NCBI RefSeq assembly: GCF_048544455.1
Contig: NC_133537.1
Coordinates: forward strand, 311,959,738 to 312,023,737
Direction: 5' to 3'
DNA: 64,000 nucleotides
Origin: Silene latifolia
Taxonomy: Eukaryota > Streptophyta > Magnoliopsida > Caryophyllales > Caryophyllaceae
The notes under the pieces were generated by a model, which was given only the letters and a program-made list of their open reading frames with translations, did not search any database and was not told where the DNA came from. Shown here piece by piece: positions 44,081 to 55,560 of the stretch; position 1 is the stretch's first letter; each line of letters opens with the position of its first letter. Position numbers and translations under genes: made by a program.

Positions 44081-45616
44081 TGTTAGTTTAGGTCACTTCT
44101 AATAATCAGCCAAGGTTTAACGTAAGAATAACTGGTAAGCAATAAACTAGGTCGTTAAAATACTAGAATTAGCGTACCAAATTAACAATTTATAAGCCAA
44201 ACTATACTCTAGACTACTCTAAATGATAAAGTAATATAGTGCAAGTAAGGGTCGAACCCAAGAGAAGGTCTTTTAAGCTAAGTACTTGAATTGTAAACTA
44301 TTGATTACTAAAGACAAGATTATAAACAAACAATGGTTATTCACAATGACAAACAATAGAGAGACATAAAAAGGGGGGTTTTAGAGTTGATTTGTGACAT
44401 GAAACAAAGTGAAATTTGCAATCCTATTCTAATAAGCAATATAACAAACACTTGGTGAGTAGGATGATTCAATAATTAAGAGAACTTGGTGCAATCCTAC
44501 AAGTTCCAACTTTTCTCAAAGCAAGACTCTTTTCTCTCTAGTTTTCATTTACCCAACAACAATCCTCAAGCATGTGATTACCACTATCTAAGCCAACAGT
44601 GATAATCCTACTTCAACTACAAATTCTAACATTAAACCATGTAAGAATTGTAACCAAGAGCATGAAGAACAAAACCAAGAGGAAAGTAAATGGGATATCA
44701 CAAAGATATATTTAAACCAACAAATCCTATGATACAATCAATTTCTACTCACAAAGGTTGATACTTTAAACCAAGATAACAACAATCATGAGATGCTTCA
44801 ACAAGTTATTACAAAAGCAAGCAACTTTGCAACAACAAGCAATAAATGAATGAAAAAGAGGCATGGGTAATTACTTCTCACAACAAAACATTCATCATGT
44901 CATTAGAACTTAGAAATTGAAACAAATGAAAGAGTAGAGATTAAGAAGTCAATACAATGATAAAGATGGAAACTTGCAATGGATTACACCAAGTAGGGAA
45001 GAACTAGCCTTCCATAGTCTTCATAAAACCCAAAAACAAAGAAAGATTACAACTTGAATGCCAAATAAATTGTTCTTGCTACTACAAATTTCTAGAGATT
45101 ATTCAATGCTTAGGTGATAACTAGGTCTTCAAACATGAGGGGTATATATATAGGTGCACACCCTTCTAGGTTAAACACCTCAAAACAAGCCCAAAAACAC
45201 GGAATGTTTACTTAAGCCCGTGTTTAAAAACAGATTTGCGCAGGCCTCTCTGAAGTCGGCGCAGGCTGCGCAGGCTGCGCAATTCTTGGCGCAGGCTGCG
45301 CCCCAGCTCGGGAGTCAGCTTCAAACTTCTCAAGTTTTGCTTCCTTCTTTACTTTCCAAGCTTCACTCCTACTTCCTTCAACTGGTTTCTAGGCTACATG
45401 GGAGCTCCTTGCTGCTTGTCTTAACCTTTGAAGGGTGCTCTATGCCTCTCGGGTTCCGTTCATGAAGATCAATCGTCCAACCGAGGTGAATTACACAAGT
45501 TCAACCACATCAACCCCTATGCCAAGTGCTTAGGAAAAACATACTAAAAGACCCATATTAAAAGACACGAGGGCGATAAAATCACCCTCTTAGACCGACA
45601 CAAAACGTTACTATCA
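44081..45616 (-). repeat. Athila 3' LTR
   Basis: On the minus strand it starts TGATAGTAACG right after the purine tract GTGTGGGGGAG and probably ends AACTAACA at 44081. The right boundary is firm and the left one is inferred from the TG/CA rule. It contains a GCGCAGGCTGCGC cluster. Confidence 0.6.
45237..45302 (+). repeat. GCGCAGGCTGCGC cluster in the Athila LTR
   Basis: Three to four near-palindromic GCGCAGGCTGCGC units, two of them overlapping, in an otherwise AT-rich LTR. The same unit recurs at 58927-58980 and 62393-62406. Confidence 0.85.
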
Positions 45617-46553
45617 AACTCCCCCACACTTAGACTTTTGCTAGTCCCGAGCAAAACCCGAAACAAGCAATCACGAAGTCTACAAGAGAGTGTAGGAGTG
45701 AATGACCACTCTTCCCTTACCACGACCTTCTTATATCTCCCTCTTTGACAACCACCTATGAAAGAAAAAATAAAGACTCAAAGTTGACACACGCTCTCTC
45801 TTCTCTCACACGCCCTCCTTATGTCATCCCTCTTAACAAGACACAACACACCTCCTTCTCCGACTCATCACGCAACTCCACCCTTCTTATATCTCCCAAA
45901 TAGAAATGGTCACTTTTGCCTTATCCCAAGGCAATAGCAAAGTGACCCACACATCCTCCTATTGATCACAAATCATCACTACTTATAACACCCCCTTATC
46001 ACTCCACATAAAAGTAAGATCATGCTACTTGGCTGGCCAAACACCCTTAAGAATCAACAACTCAAGTAGCCAATCGGAAAATCCACCAATTTGAAACAAA
46101 TTTTGTGACACAAAAGAAAATTAAGTCCTAGAACTAGCCTCCTTCCTTGACCCTCCTTATCACTCCCTTCTTGTCCCTCCATCTTTTTGGTGTTGTATTT
46201 TTCAATTTTTCGATTTTTTTGTTTGAAAATCCCTCATTTTGCCTAAGGTGCCCTTTCGGGTTTTCACCTTAGCTTTTCCTTTCCTCTCATCGGTGGCTCG
46301 CAACTCGATTCTTCATTTTGCCCGGAATGCCCTTTCGGGTTTTCATTCCGTCCTCGGCCACCTTTCCCAATCTTGCCTAGGCGCCCACCCTTGTGGGTTT
46401 TCACCTAGCCGGGAATATTTTTTTTTTTTTTTTTTTTTACATGCATTCAATGGAAACATAAAGAAATGTACATATATTACAACTTCAATCATCTTACTCC
46501 CCCACACTTAGATTCCACATTGTCCTCAATGTGGAGGAGTACTCTTCATCCTC
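45617..46553 (-). other. Athila 3' non-coding region
   Basis: Runs from the env-like ORF to the LTR. It includes two AAGTGTGGGGGAG purine tracts (one near 45618-45631, one near 46497-46510), a perfect 9-bp hairpin (46514-46535), a long A-run on the sense strand (near 46420-46440) and three hairpins of shared design (46243-46408). Confidence 0.7.
46243..46408 (-). other. Array of three similar hairpins in the Athila 3' region
   Basis: Hairpins at 46243-46272, 46323-46350 and 46377-46408. Each has an outer stem of 7-8 bp, a one-sided 4-nt bulge (AAAA on the sense strand), an inner GC stem of 3-5 bp and a 4-nt loop. Outer stems (plus strand) are CTAAGGTG/CACCTTAG, CGGAATG/CATTCCG and CTAGGCG/CACCTAG. 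The one imperfect pair in the third becomes a G:U wobble only on the element's sense strand. Confidence 0.75.
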
Positions 46554-48254
46554 TCAAGGTTGGTAGGTGGAGGGACCCGAGCCTTCCCCTTGCTCATATG
46601 TCCCTTGATCTCTTCTTCTCCTTCCTCTTGCTTGCCTCACTCTCTTGGCCCTCTCATAGGCCTCCTCAACTTGTGGCTCGGCAATGGTTGGTTGGTAGGT
46701 GGGGTCATTTTGATGGAGGGTCATGCCGAAAAGGCCACGGATAAGCCCAAAAGAATCCTCGTGAGCTTGAGCATCTTCATAGGAGTCTTCAACATATTGG
46801 TGGTGCCTCTCATTTTGCACCCCGAATTGTTGAGTCGCTTGCTCTCTCCATTCATTTTGGGCCTTCCACATGGCTTGTTGCTCTTCCATGTACTTGGCTT
46901 GTTGTTGTTGCCAAGCATAGGCCTCATCTTGCCTCTTAGCCATCTCTTGAAGCATCTTCATTTGGGCTCTTTCGGCCTCCGCACTCAACTTTTGGTGCTC
47001 CATACTAGCAACCCTCCATTGATCCAAACTCTCAAGCCTTGGCGTTTGTTGTTGTTGCCAAGCATGAGAGCTATCAACTCTCCCACTAATTGCCTCCAAA
47101 GTTCCCCGGGTCTCCGTGAAGTAATTAAACATTTGTTGTTGCCACGGGGCGATTGGTGGAGTAGAGCTTGTCCCCGCCTCAAACATTGGTGTGTCATGGA
47201 TGGGCGGGTCACGCTCTATGTTCCGAATCTCCCTCTCTTCTTCACTATCAATGTGGACAACCGGGGGCGGTTCGACCCTTCTCCTTTGTGCCCCCCTTTG
47301 TGCCTCCCTTTGTTCCGGCGTGTCGGGCGGGCAAAAGAAATGAATGGCACGGGTGCCATGAGGAATCGGGCCGATCTTTGGTAGAACCATGTAGGGAGTT
47401 TTCCCCACTCCCAACCAATTGCATTGAAAATTTTGTTTATCAAGGACTTGGATCATATGTGTTTCCTCAAGTCCATGTGCATTATAAAAATGATTTCCCC
47501 AAACGGGGAGTTGATCATCCGACGTCGAGCCCACATATTTCTCCACAAAAAGGGTGATGAGACCCCCACCATTAATATTACCTCCCCTCCTCTTCTTATG
47601 TTTTAAACAAGAATCAACAAAAAGCCGTGCCCAATCCGGCACACCACTCCCTTCCGGGAGCATAGCCCAAATGCACTCCCTCACCGCATCACTCACTTTC
47701 GTTGGCTCCCCCATGGAGAAGAACCAACAAGCCAAACATCTTGTCAAAATGCGGATTGCGGGGTTGGTTATGGCGGAAAGTTTGTCATTGTGATCTTGAG
47801 CGTCCCTTCCCGTGAGGTGACACCACACCTCATTAAGCTTGCCCTTGGGTGGGTTGACCGGGGAGGGAGGTTTTGTGATTCTCAAAATCTCTCTTACCTC
47901 ATCAAAAGAAATCGAATGCCACACTTTATGAAGACGTAAATTCAGTCTCTCATTCGCCCCCTCCCCCGTTTTGGAGATGGTGGACAAGAATTCATAAGTA
48001 AAAGAGCGGTAGGTGTCATCATGAAGGTCCATGTATTGCTCTAATCCTACCCGACTCAAGAGTTGAAAAGTGATTTCCTCTATTCCTAGTTCTTGAAGAG
48101 TGTCACGGTGGAGGAATTTGGTGATGGGGACGGGGTTTTCTTTTTCAAGTTTTGCAAAGATTTTCTTTTGTTCCGCATTTAGACCCTCACTCCCGTTAAA
48201 CACCTTGGGGTTACTTCCCTCCCCTTGTTGAGCTTTCCTCTTACCGAAAACCAT
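46554..48254 (-). CDS. Athila env-like ORF (ATHILA ORF-1 type protein)
   Basis: 566 residues from the ATG at 48254 (MVFGKRKAQQ); a longer frame begins at 48344, but the inner ATG has the better context. The N-terminal ~260 residues resemble the ATHILA ORF-1 family: ITKFLHRDTLQELGIEEITFQLLSRVGL, DTYRSFTYEFLSTI, LHKVWHSISFDEVREIL and RCLACWFFSMGEP. The C-terminal half is Gln/Trp-rich with repeated WQQQ and Glu-rich helices. I see no clear signal peptide or membrane segment, so envelope function is not shown. The position after pol fits the extra ORF of Athila elements. The reading frame is open throughout. Confidence 0.82.
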   Translation of the reverse strand: MVFGKRKAQQGEGSNPKVFNGSEGLNAEQKKIFAKLEKENPVPITKFLHRDTLQELGIEEITFQLLSRVGLEQYMDLHDDTYRSFTYEFLSTISKTGEGANERLNLRLHKVWHSISFDEVREILRITKPPSPVNPPKGKLNEVWCHLTGRDAQDHNDKLSAITNPAIRILTRCLACWFFSMGEPTKVSDAVRECIWAMLPEGSGVPDWARLFVDSCLKHKKRRGGNINGGGLITLFVEKYVGSTSDDQLPVWGNHFYNAHGLEETHMIQVLDKQNFQCNWLGVGKTPYMVLPKIGPIPHGTRAIHFFCPPDTPEQREAQRGAQRRRVEPPPVVHIDSEEEREIRNIERDPPIHDTPMFEAGTSSTPPIAPWQQQMFNYFTETRGTLEAISGRVDSSHAWQQQQTPRLESLDQWRVASMEHQKLSAEAERAQMKMLQEMAKRQDEAYAWQQQQAKYMEEQQAMWKAQNEWREQATQQFGVQNERHHQYVEDSYEDAQAHEDSFGLIRGLFGMTLHQNDPTYQPTIAEPQVEEAYERAKRVRQARGRRRRDQGTYEQGEGSGPSTYQP

Positions 48255-48717
48255 GATTCCTAGCAAGCAAGAGTACCAAAAAGACCAACAAAAACACTCA
48301 AAACAGTTTTGCTCTCGTTGAGGCAATTCAACAAACACCTTCAAGGCACAAATTCAAGAAGGTGGGATTAAGTGATGTTTGTTGAATACCTCTCCCCTTT
48401 CTCAGAAAACAAGTTTATCCCAGCAATTAAAGACAACAATCAATCAAAATTATCCAAAAATTCAATGTAAAAACACCAAATCCCGGATTAAAGCAAAGTA
48501 AGTAAAGAAAAAGATGGGAAAAATTGTTGTACCTCCCCGAATCCACTTAAAATGCTAGTTGATTGAAGTATAATGCTAAAAACCCTTCCAAGAATGCTCC
48601 AATTACCCAGAAATCTCTTGAAACGAACTTGAATCCACAATGTGCAAGGTTAGGGTTTGGGATAAAATTGGGGAAAATCAGAAATTTGAAAGGTAAAGTG
48701 AGTATTTGAGTTGTTGG

Positions 48718-49431
48718 TGTTAGGCCCAGTTTAGCCTGGTCTAACCATAACCTGGCCTGACTCAACAAGGCTGATTGATCAAGACAAGAACCGGACAAAT
48801 CTGACTACTATTTAGCTGCTGAAGTTAATTGTGGCAAGAAGACTACTAAATCCTGGAAAAGAAGCCTGATAGTCAGTATATCATAGCTTGGCGGAGTACT
48901 AAAAATGACTGGATTAAGCGAGATAAACAAGAAATGCGATTGTATAAGCCAGATAACCAAGACCTATTCTCAAGGAAGACCAAGTCCAAACCTAAAACTA
49001 TTTAATCCATGAATCTGGACGGAAAGAAGAGAGAAAGCTAAGGATTGGTTGAGTTGAGAACGGGTCAAGCGAACTAATAGGAAGCATGCCCTATTATTCC
49101 GGCAACAACTCCTACCTTTGGGGAGAACGTTATACATCTATAACGTTATTCATTGTAACGTTGGGAGGACGGTAGAGAACTATAAATAGGAGAATTTAAC
49201 AATTGTAAAGGATATTCATTATTAGTTAATTTTATCTATACTTTATCTTTCTACTCTTGAGCATTCAGATATTCATACAACATTGTGCCCGGTCTATCAA
49301 AATAATAAAAAGCGTTATCCTTCATATTCATTTCTTTCTTTGTCATTTATTCATTCCATTCAAATTTCATAGAACTAGATACCCTGATCACTATACAACT
49401 AAAGGATCCCTTCAGGAAAATCGCTAAAACA
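48718..49431 (+). repeat. Tat 5' LTR
   Basis: 714 bp, TG...CA. The partner at 58017 is 719 bp. A TATA-like CTATAAATAGG lies near 49180. Confidence 0.92.
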
Positions 49432-49432
49432 A

Positions 49433-49450
49433 TTGGCGCCACCGTGGGGC
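49433..49450 (+). other. Tat primer binding site
   Basis: TTGGCGCCACCGTGGGG directly after the 5' LTR, the type of primer site used by Tat and Athila elements. Confidence 0.8.
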
Positions 49451-49513
49451 ATCTAGTTCTTCAACCAATAAAATTCTCCTTATTATCTTTCAATTAATAT
49501 TCACACACAAAAA

Positions 49514-50760
49514 TGGTGGAACTCACCATTTGAACAACAATTAGCGGCTGCTCTGGCCAAAATCAAGGAATTGGAAACAATCCAAGAGAAAGCGGCTCAG
49601 TGAAGAGAAATTAATAAAGGTGAAGGAATCGAGTCTAGCTCGAGGAAGAAATTGGAAAATCGGGCTTCGGGCTCCAAGACCGATTCGAACCAGGAACCCC
49701 ATTCTCATCCATCATCAAAAACATAGACTTCTCTAATTTTGGAACCCCGGAGAAGGATACATTATCCAGCACTCCAACCATTCCCAATGATGAGACAAAC
49801 AAAAGCGAAGCCGCAATAATGATGGCTATGCTTCAGAAATCCAAAAACTCCACAACAAAATAGAAAATATACCTGGAGTACGGACCCGTGGTGAAGTAGA
49901 AATTGACAACTTTGCAGATTCACCCTTTGCGGATGAAATTGCAAAGATTGATCTCCCCAAGAAATTTATTGTCCCATCCATGAGAACTTATGATGGAACT
50001 TCGATTCACAAAATCATGTTGCCATATTCAAACAAAAAATGTTGGTTGCCTCAATACCCGGTGAACTCAGGCAAGTCCGCATGTGCAAAGGCTTTGGCAC
50101 AACCCGACTGGGGCAAAGCATTACAATGGTTCATCAATCTCCCAAATGGAGGTATTAAGAATTTTGCGCGAATTGATCAATGCTTTCAATCAACAATTCG
50201 CAAGTAGCAGAGATATGGCCAAGAGACCAAGCAACCTGTTCGGGATAAAGCGGCTTCTGAAGAATCTCTCAAGGAATTCCTGGCCAGATTTGTCAAAGAA
50301 AAGGTGGCCATTCCAAGATGCGATGAAGAAACAGCAGTAGAAGCATTCAGGCAAGGAGTCCTGCTTGACAGTGATATTTATGCAGATCTGACCAAGAAAG
50401 CATGTCCAACCTTTGCCACCGTTCAATCCATCGCCTTAGAGCATGTCAGATTAGAAGAAGACCTCAACTTCAGGACGAACTCATCCGGAGGAAAGCAGGG
50501 CTATGGACATACTAACAGGAAAAGCTCCTACCAGAAAGGAGGCAATCCCAGATCGAAGACCCTATTCCAGGCCCGAACGATCGAAGTCAATATGGCACAA
50601 GAACATAAAGGTAATCTCTCTAGCCTCCCAACTATTCCTGATTATAACTTCTCTATTAATACTGCAGGATTAATCAAACGCTTGGAAAACCTGGGAGATA
50701 CAAATCGGATGGCCAAAGAAGTCCGACAACCCTGGGAAAGATCCAACAAGATGGTGTGAC
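49514..50760 (+). pseudogene. Tat gag region
   Basis: Blocks such as KVAIPRCDEETAVEAFRQGVL and FATVQSIALEHVRLEEDL belong to the gag of Tat elements (retrotransposon gag domain), followed by a basic tail. Fossil, not intact. Confidence 0.65.
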
Positions 50761-50934
50761 TTCCATCGGGACATCGGACACACCACGAAGAATGCATTCA
50801 GCTCAGAAACAAGTGGCATATCTTCTAAAGAAAGGCTACTTGAAAGATATAATCCAGCAGCCAAAGAATAAAGATGAAGGACAAAATAAGAGAGACCCAG
50901 GAAGCGGCAGGGATCCTCCTCCTCCTCCTCCCAT

Positions 50935-53900
50935 CTATGAAGTCAAATTCATAAATGGAGGATCAGAAATCTGTGGTCTGACCAGCTCTGCAGCCAAGAG
51001 AATATCCAGGGAATCCAGACTCCAACCTCCTTCCAGGCCCGAGTCATTGCCTGCTATTACCTTTGATGACTCGGATCTGCAAGGAATATCAGGTCTACAC
51101 CATGACAGCCTGGTAATCACAATGCAAATCGGCACGACCAAAGTATCAAGAATCCGATAGATGGAGGAAGCTCAATCAACCTGGTGATGCTTGACGTCCT
51201 CAAAGCTATGAAGATAGACGAAAGCAAGATCATAAAGAAATCCAGCGTCCTGGTTGGATTCAGTGGAGAAACAAAAAACCCCGGGAGAAATCGGCTTGCC
51301 TACCTATGTGGAGGGCGTGGCTTCATATGAGAGATTTGGAGTAATGGATTGCTTATCCTCGTATAATGTAATCCTGGGCAGACCATGGATCCACAATGTC
51401 AAAGCAATCCCATCAACATACCATCAATGCGTGAAAATTCCAACAGAATGGGGGATAACCACCATCAGAGGAGAACAAAGGATTGCTCAGGAATGTTACA
51501 CTCAGGCTTTGAAACCCTCAAAGTCAGGTAAGTCCCTTGCATAGCAATTAAAGTCACCTGTCAGGGAAGAATACATAGCACAAACACAGATGGAAACAGG
51601 AGAAGTCATATTAGACCCAGGATTCCCCGACAGAAAGTACTTGTAGGGTCGATGCACCGACTCGGTCGGACCAAATCGGTCACTTTCTTAAAACCAAAAT
51701 GTCTTGTTTTGCTTGGTCACATTTTGATATGACTGGTATAGATGCTGATGTTATTACTCATAAGTTGAACATTGACAAATCCTTTAAGCCTGTACACAAA
51801 GAAAAGAGAAGAAAATTTCTGCAGAAAGGCACGAAATTATCAACCAAGAAGTTGACAAGCCATGGACATGGGAATGATCGGGGAAGTAATGTACCCTCGA
51901 CTCGCTTGCAAACGTGGTAGTCGTCCAAAAGAAAAACGGCAAATGGAGAGTCGCGTAGATTATACCGACTTAAACAAAGCCTCGCCCAAAAGATCCATTT
52001 CCCTACCACACATCGATGCAATGGTAGATGCCATGCGCAGCCACGAAATGTTAACATTCATGGATGCCTCCAGTGGATTCAATCAGATAAAAATGCACCC
52101 AGCAGACCAGGAAAGCACGGCTTTCATCACCGAAAAGAGGTATATATTGTTATCTTGCTATGCCCTTTGGATTAAAAATGCGGGTGCAACCTACCAAAGG
52201 CTAGTCAACATGATGTTCAAAGATCTGATAGGAGACACCATGGAAGTCTACATAGATGACATGGTAGTCAAATCAAAAAGGCGAAGACCACGTCAAAGAC
52301 CGGAAGTAGCCTTTCAAATACTGGAAAAATTCAATATGAAGCTCAACCCACAAAAATGCCACTTGAGTCTCAAGCAGGCAAATTCTGGGCTACATGGTGA
52401 CAAAAAGAGGAATAGAAGCCAGCCCTGAGCAGATCAAAGCTATCCTGGAGCTAGAACCACCAAAAACAGTCAAAGACATACAAAAGCCGATGGAAGAATA
52501 GCGGCCCCGAACGCATTCATTTCAAGATCATCGAAAGATGCAAATCATTCTATAACCTCGCTAAGGAAGAACAAGGACTTTCAATGGACCCCGATCATCA
52601 GCCGCCTTTGAAGACCGAAAATATATCTATCCTCTCCCCCTTCTGGCAAAACCAGTCAAAGATGAACCCCCGACAAGATAATTCGATCCACAGTAAATCT
52701 TTGTCGGTGCGGTCCTGGTCAAAGAAGCAGACGGACAACAAAGACCGTCTATTATGTAAGTAAAAGTCTCTGGATGCGAGAGATCGGGTATGGCCTACTA
52801 GAAAAATATGTTTTAGCTTTAATAATGAGTTGCACAAAATTAAGACCATATTTTGAAAGTCACCCTATAATAGTCAGAACAAATCTTCCTATTAAGTCCG
52901 TACTTAGGAGACCGTAATTGTCCGGACGAATGTGCAAATGGTCATCCAAACTAAGCACATACAATATTACGTTTGAACCAAGGACAGCAATTAAGTCACA
53001 AGCACTAGCAGATTTTGTGGCTGATTTTAGTCCGACCCTAGAACCTGACCTAATGAAAGAAGTAAATAAACTGACCAGCGACCAAACAGACCTAGAATGG
53101 ACCCTATTTGTCGATGGAGCAGCCAACACAAGGGGCACAGGCCTAGGTGTAGTACTAAAATCACCACAGGGGGATAAGATAGTACGAGGCTATAAGTCGT
53201 GCATTTGAGGCCACCAACAATGAGGCAGAATATGAAGCCCCGATAATAGGGTTAAAGGTATGTATTGATCTTGGTGTGCAAAATTTAAAGGTACGCACTG
53301 ATTCCCTTCTCGTCTCCAACCAGGTAAATGGCATATATACTGCAAAAGACCCCAAAATGATGCTTTACCTAGATGTTGTTCAAATGCTAAAATCAAAGTT
53401 TAAAAACTTTGATATTGACCAAATTTCCAGGGACTTAAATACCCAGGCCGATGCCTTAGCCGGCCTAGGGTCCAACTTTAGTCCCCTTGATTTTGACAAA
53501 ATACCCATTGTGCATTTATTAGAACCTGCAATAAACAAACAAGATGAAAGTTTCCCAATCTACATTGCTAATTCCTGGACGAAACCTTACTATGACTGGC
53601 TACAACAGGGAATCCTACCCTTAAATAAGCAAGATGCCAGAGCACTGAAAATTAAAGCTGCTTCGTATACTATTATTGACAATGTGCTTTTTAAGAAATC
53701 GCAGGCCGGACCTTACCTCAGATGCCTGGAACCACGGGAAGTCGAGCGAGATATTATCAGAAATCCATGAAGGATACTGTGGAAATCACAAAGGTGGAAG
53801 AAGCCTGGCAAGCAAAGTACTCAGAACAGGATATTATTGGCCCACCTTAAGAGCCGATTGCCTGGATTTTAGCTCTAAATGCAAAGCACGTCCGATTCAC

Positions 53901-54810
53901 GGACCATATATCCATCACCATCCGAAGAACTACATTCCATATCCGCACCTGGCCATTTATGAAGTGGGGCATGGATATAGTAGGAAAACTACCTCAAGCA
54001 CCCGGACAGAAAGTTTTCATGCTAGCAATGACCGACTACTTCTCCAAGTGGATAGAAGTGAATCATACGAAGTCAAGGAGAAAGATGTCATAGCATTCAT
54101 CAAACATAATATCATATGTAGATATGGCATCCCCTCCGAAATAGTATGCGACAATGGCACACAATTTGTGGGAAAAAGAACAAGAAAGCCTTCGTGCTCA
54201 ATGGAACATCAACGGTAACATCCACGCCAGGATATCCAAAAGCCAACGGTCGGGCAGTAATCCGAAAGAACAAAGTGGTGATGTTTGCATAAAGAAAAAG
54301 TCTGGAAAGAAGAAAAGGTAGATGGGTCAAGAGCTCCCCCTGGTCCTTTGGGTCGATGAACCACGCCTAAAACATCCACCGGCCAAACCCCTACTCCTTG
54401 GTCTATGGATGTGAAGAAAGGTAATATCTGGTGAGGTGGACATTCCATCAGCCGGATGTAGCCCGAACACAACAACAAACAACATACCTCTAATGGAGGA
54501 TAGCCTGGACTTAACAGAAGAGCTAAGAGATGCAAAGAAGCATCGATTAGCAAAGATACCAAAGAAAGAGTTGCGAGAAGCTACAACAAGACTGTCAAAG
54601 CCAGGGTGTTCAGGGTAGGAGACCTCGTTCTCAGGAAAGTATTCCAAAACACAAAAGAGAAGAATGCAGGCAAATTGGCCCCAACCTGGGAAGGCCCCTA
54701 TCTGATTGATTCAATAGTCGGCCAGGGAGCTTATAGACTACAAACCCTGGACGGAGAAATGATCCCAAGAGCTTGGAATATTACACACTTAAAACTATTT
54801 CACATATAGA
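50935..54810 (+). pseudogene. Tat protease, RT, RNase H and integrase region
   Basis: Protease area about 51050-51540 (DALKAMKID and VGFSGE blocks and the end YNVILGRPW). RT about 51700-52430 (VDYTDLNKASPK, FMDASSGFNQIKMHP, VYIDDMVVKS). RNase H about 52550-52910. A second, archaeal-type RNase H lies at about 53040-53470 (LFVDGAANTRGTGLGVVL, NNEAEYEA, VRTDSLLVSNQVNG). Integrase about 53700-54800 (CDNGTQFVG and the end AWNITHLKLFH). Fossil with many breaks. Confidence 0.85.
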
Positions 54811-55560
54811 ATATATTTGCACAATCCAGGTATAACTTTTTACTTTAAACACTTCTTGCCTGAAAACTACATGTATGATACTTGCAATTACATGAATAAA
54901 TGCCGTATATGATTTCTTCAATTTATATGTCCAAATACTTATTTATATTCTCATATTCACTTAGCGAAATCTTCAACACTTGTTTTACATATTGCATCTT
55001 AGTTAAAACAAATCTTAAAGATTGGGGGCCACCCCCACCAAATATCCAACTGATATCCAAAATTCAGTTGCAAAAACAGCCTTTAAATACTGAGCTCAAC
55101 ATACAAACCTGGAAAATCTATTCCGAATCGTATGACATAGATGGGTCATAAGCCCTCCGCATGTGCAAAGGACGTAAGCCCTCCAGACAGGCAACAACTC
55201 CACCCATAACACATTAAATGGCTCGATCGGTCGAATAATCGCTCGATCAAGATCGGCTCGATCGATCGAACAATCGGCGATCAAGATCCGATCGGCCGAT
55301 CCGATCGAACAATCGCGAGATCCAAGACATGTCCAACATCAGTACCTTATCAAAACACGAAAAGAAACAAAACAAAGACCAAATATTTATTCACCCAAAA
55401 TACTGGTCCCACCTAATAACCATCCATTCCGGGGACATTCCCCCTGGATGGGCCAAAAAATTCCTTGAAAACCTAAATATTCATTCCAGGGACATTCCCC
55501 CTGGATAGACCAAAACCCGAAAGAAGAAACTAAATTATTTTTGAGCGAAGAATCGACTCA
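54811..55560. other. Tat spacer with GATC-rich palindromes and a short direct repeat
   Basis: Non-coding. It holds the CGATCG-type cluster (55218-55325) and two copies of a block with GGGACATTCCCCCTGGAT (near 55432 and 55491). Confidence 0.65.
55218..55325 (+). repeat. CGATCG/GATCGATC palindrome cluster
   Basis: Within 108 bp there are many overlapping palindromes such as GATCGATC, CGATCGGCCGATC and TCGATCGA, which stand out from the surrounding A-rich sequence. Confidence 0.8.

Noticed and set aside
46560-47384. 274-residue ORF opposite the Athila env-like ORF
   Set aside because: Shadow of the env-like ORF on the other strand.
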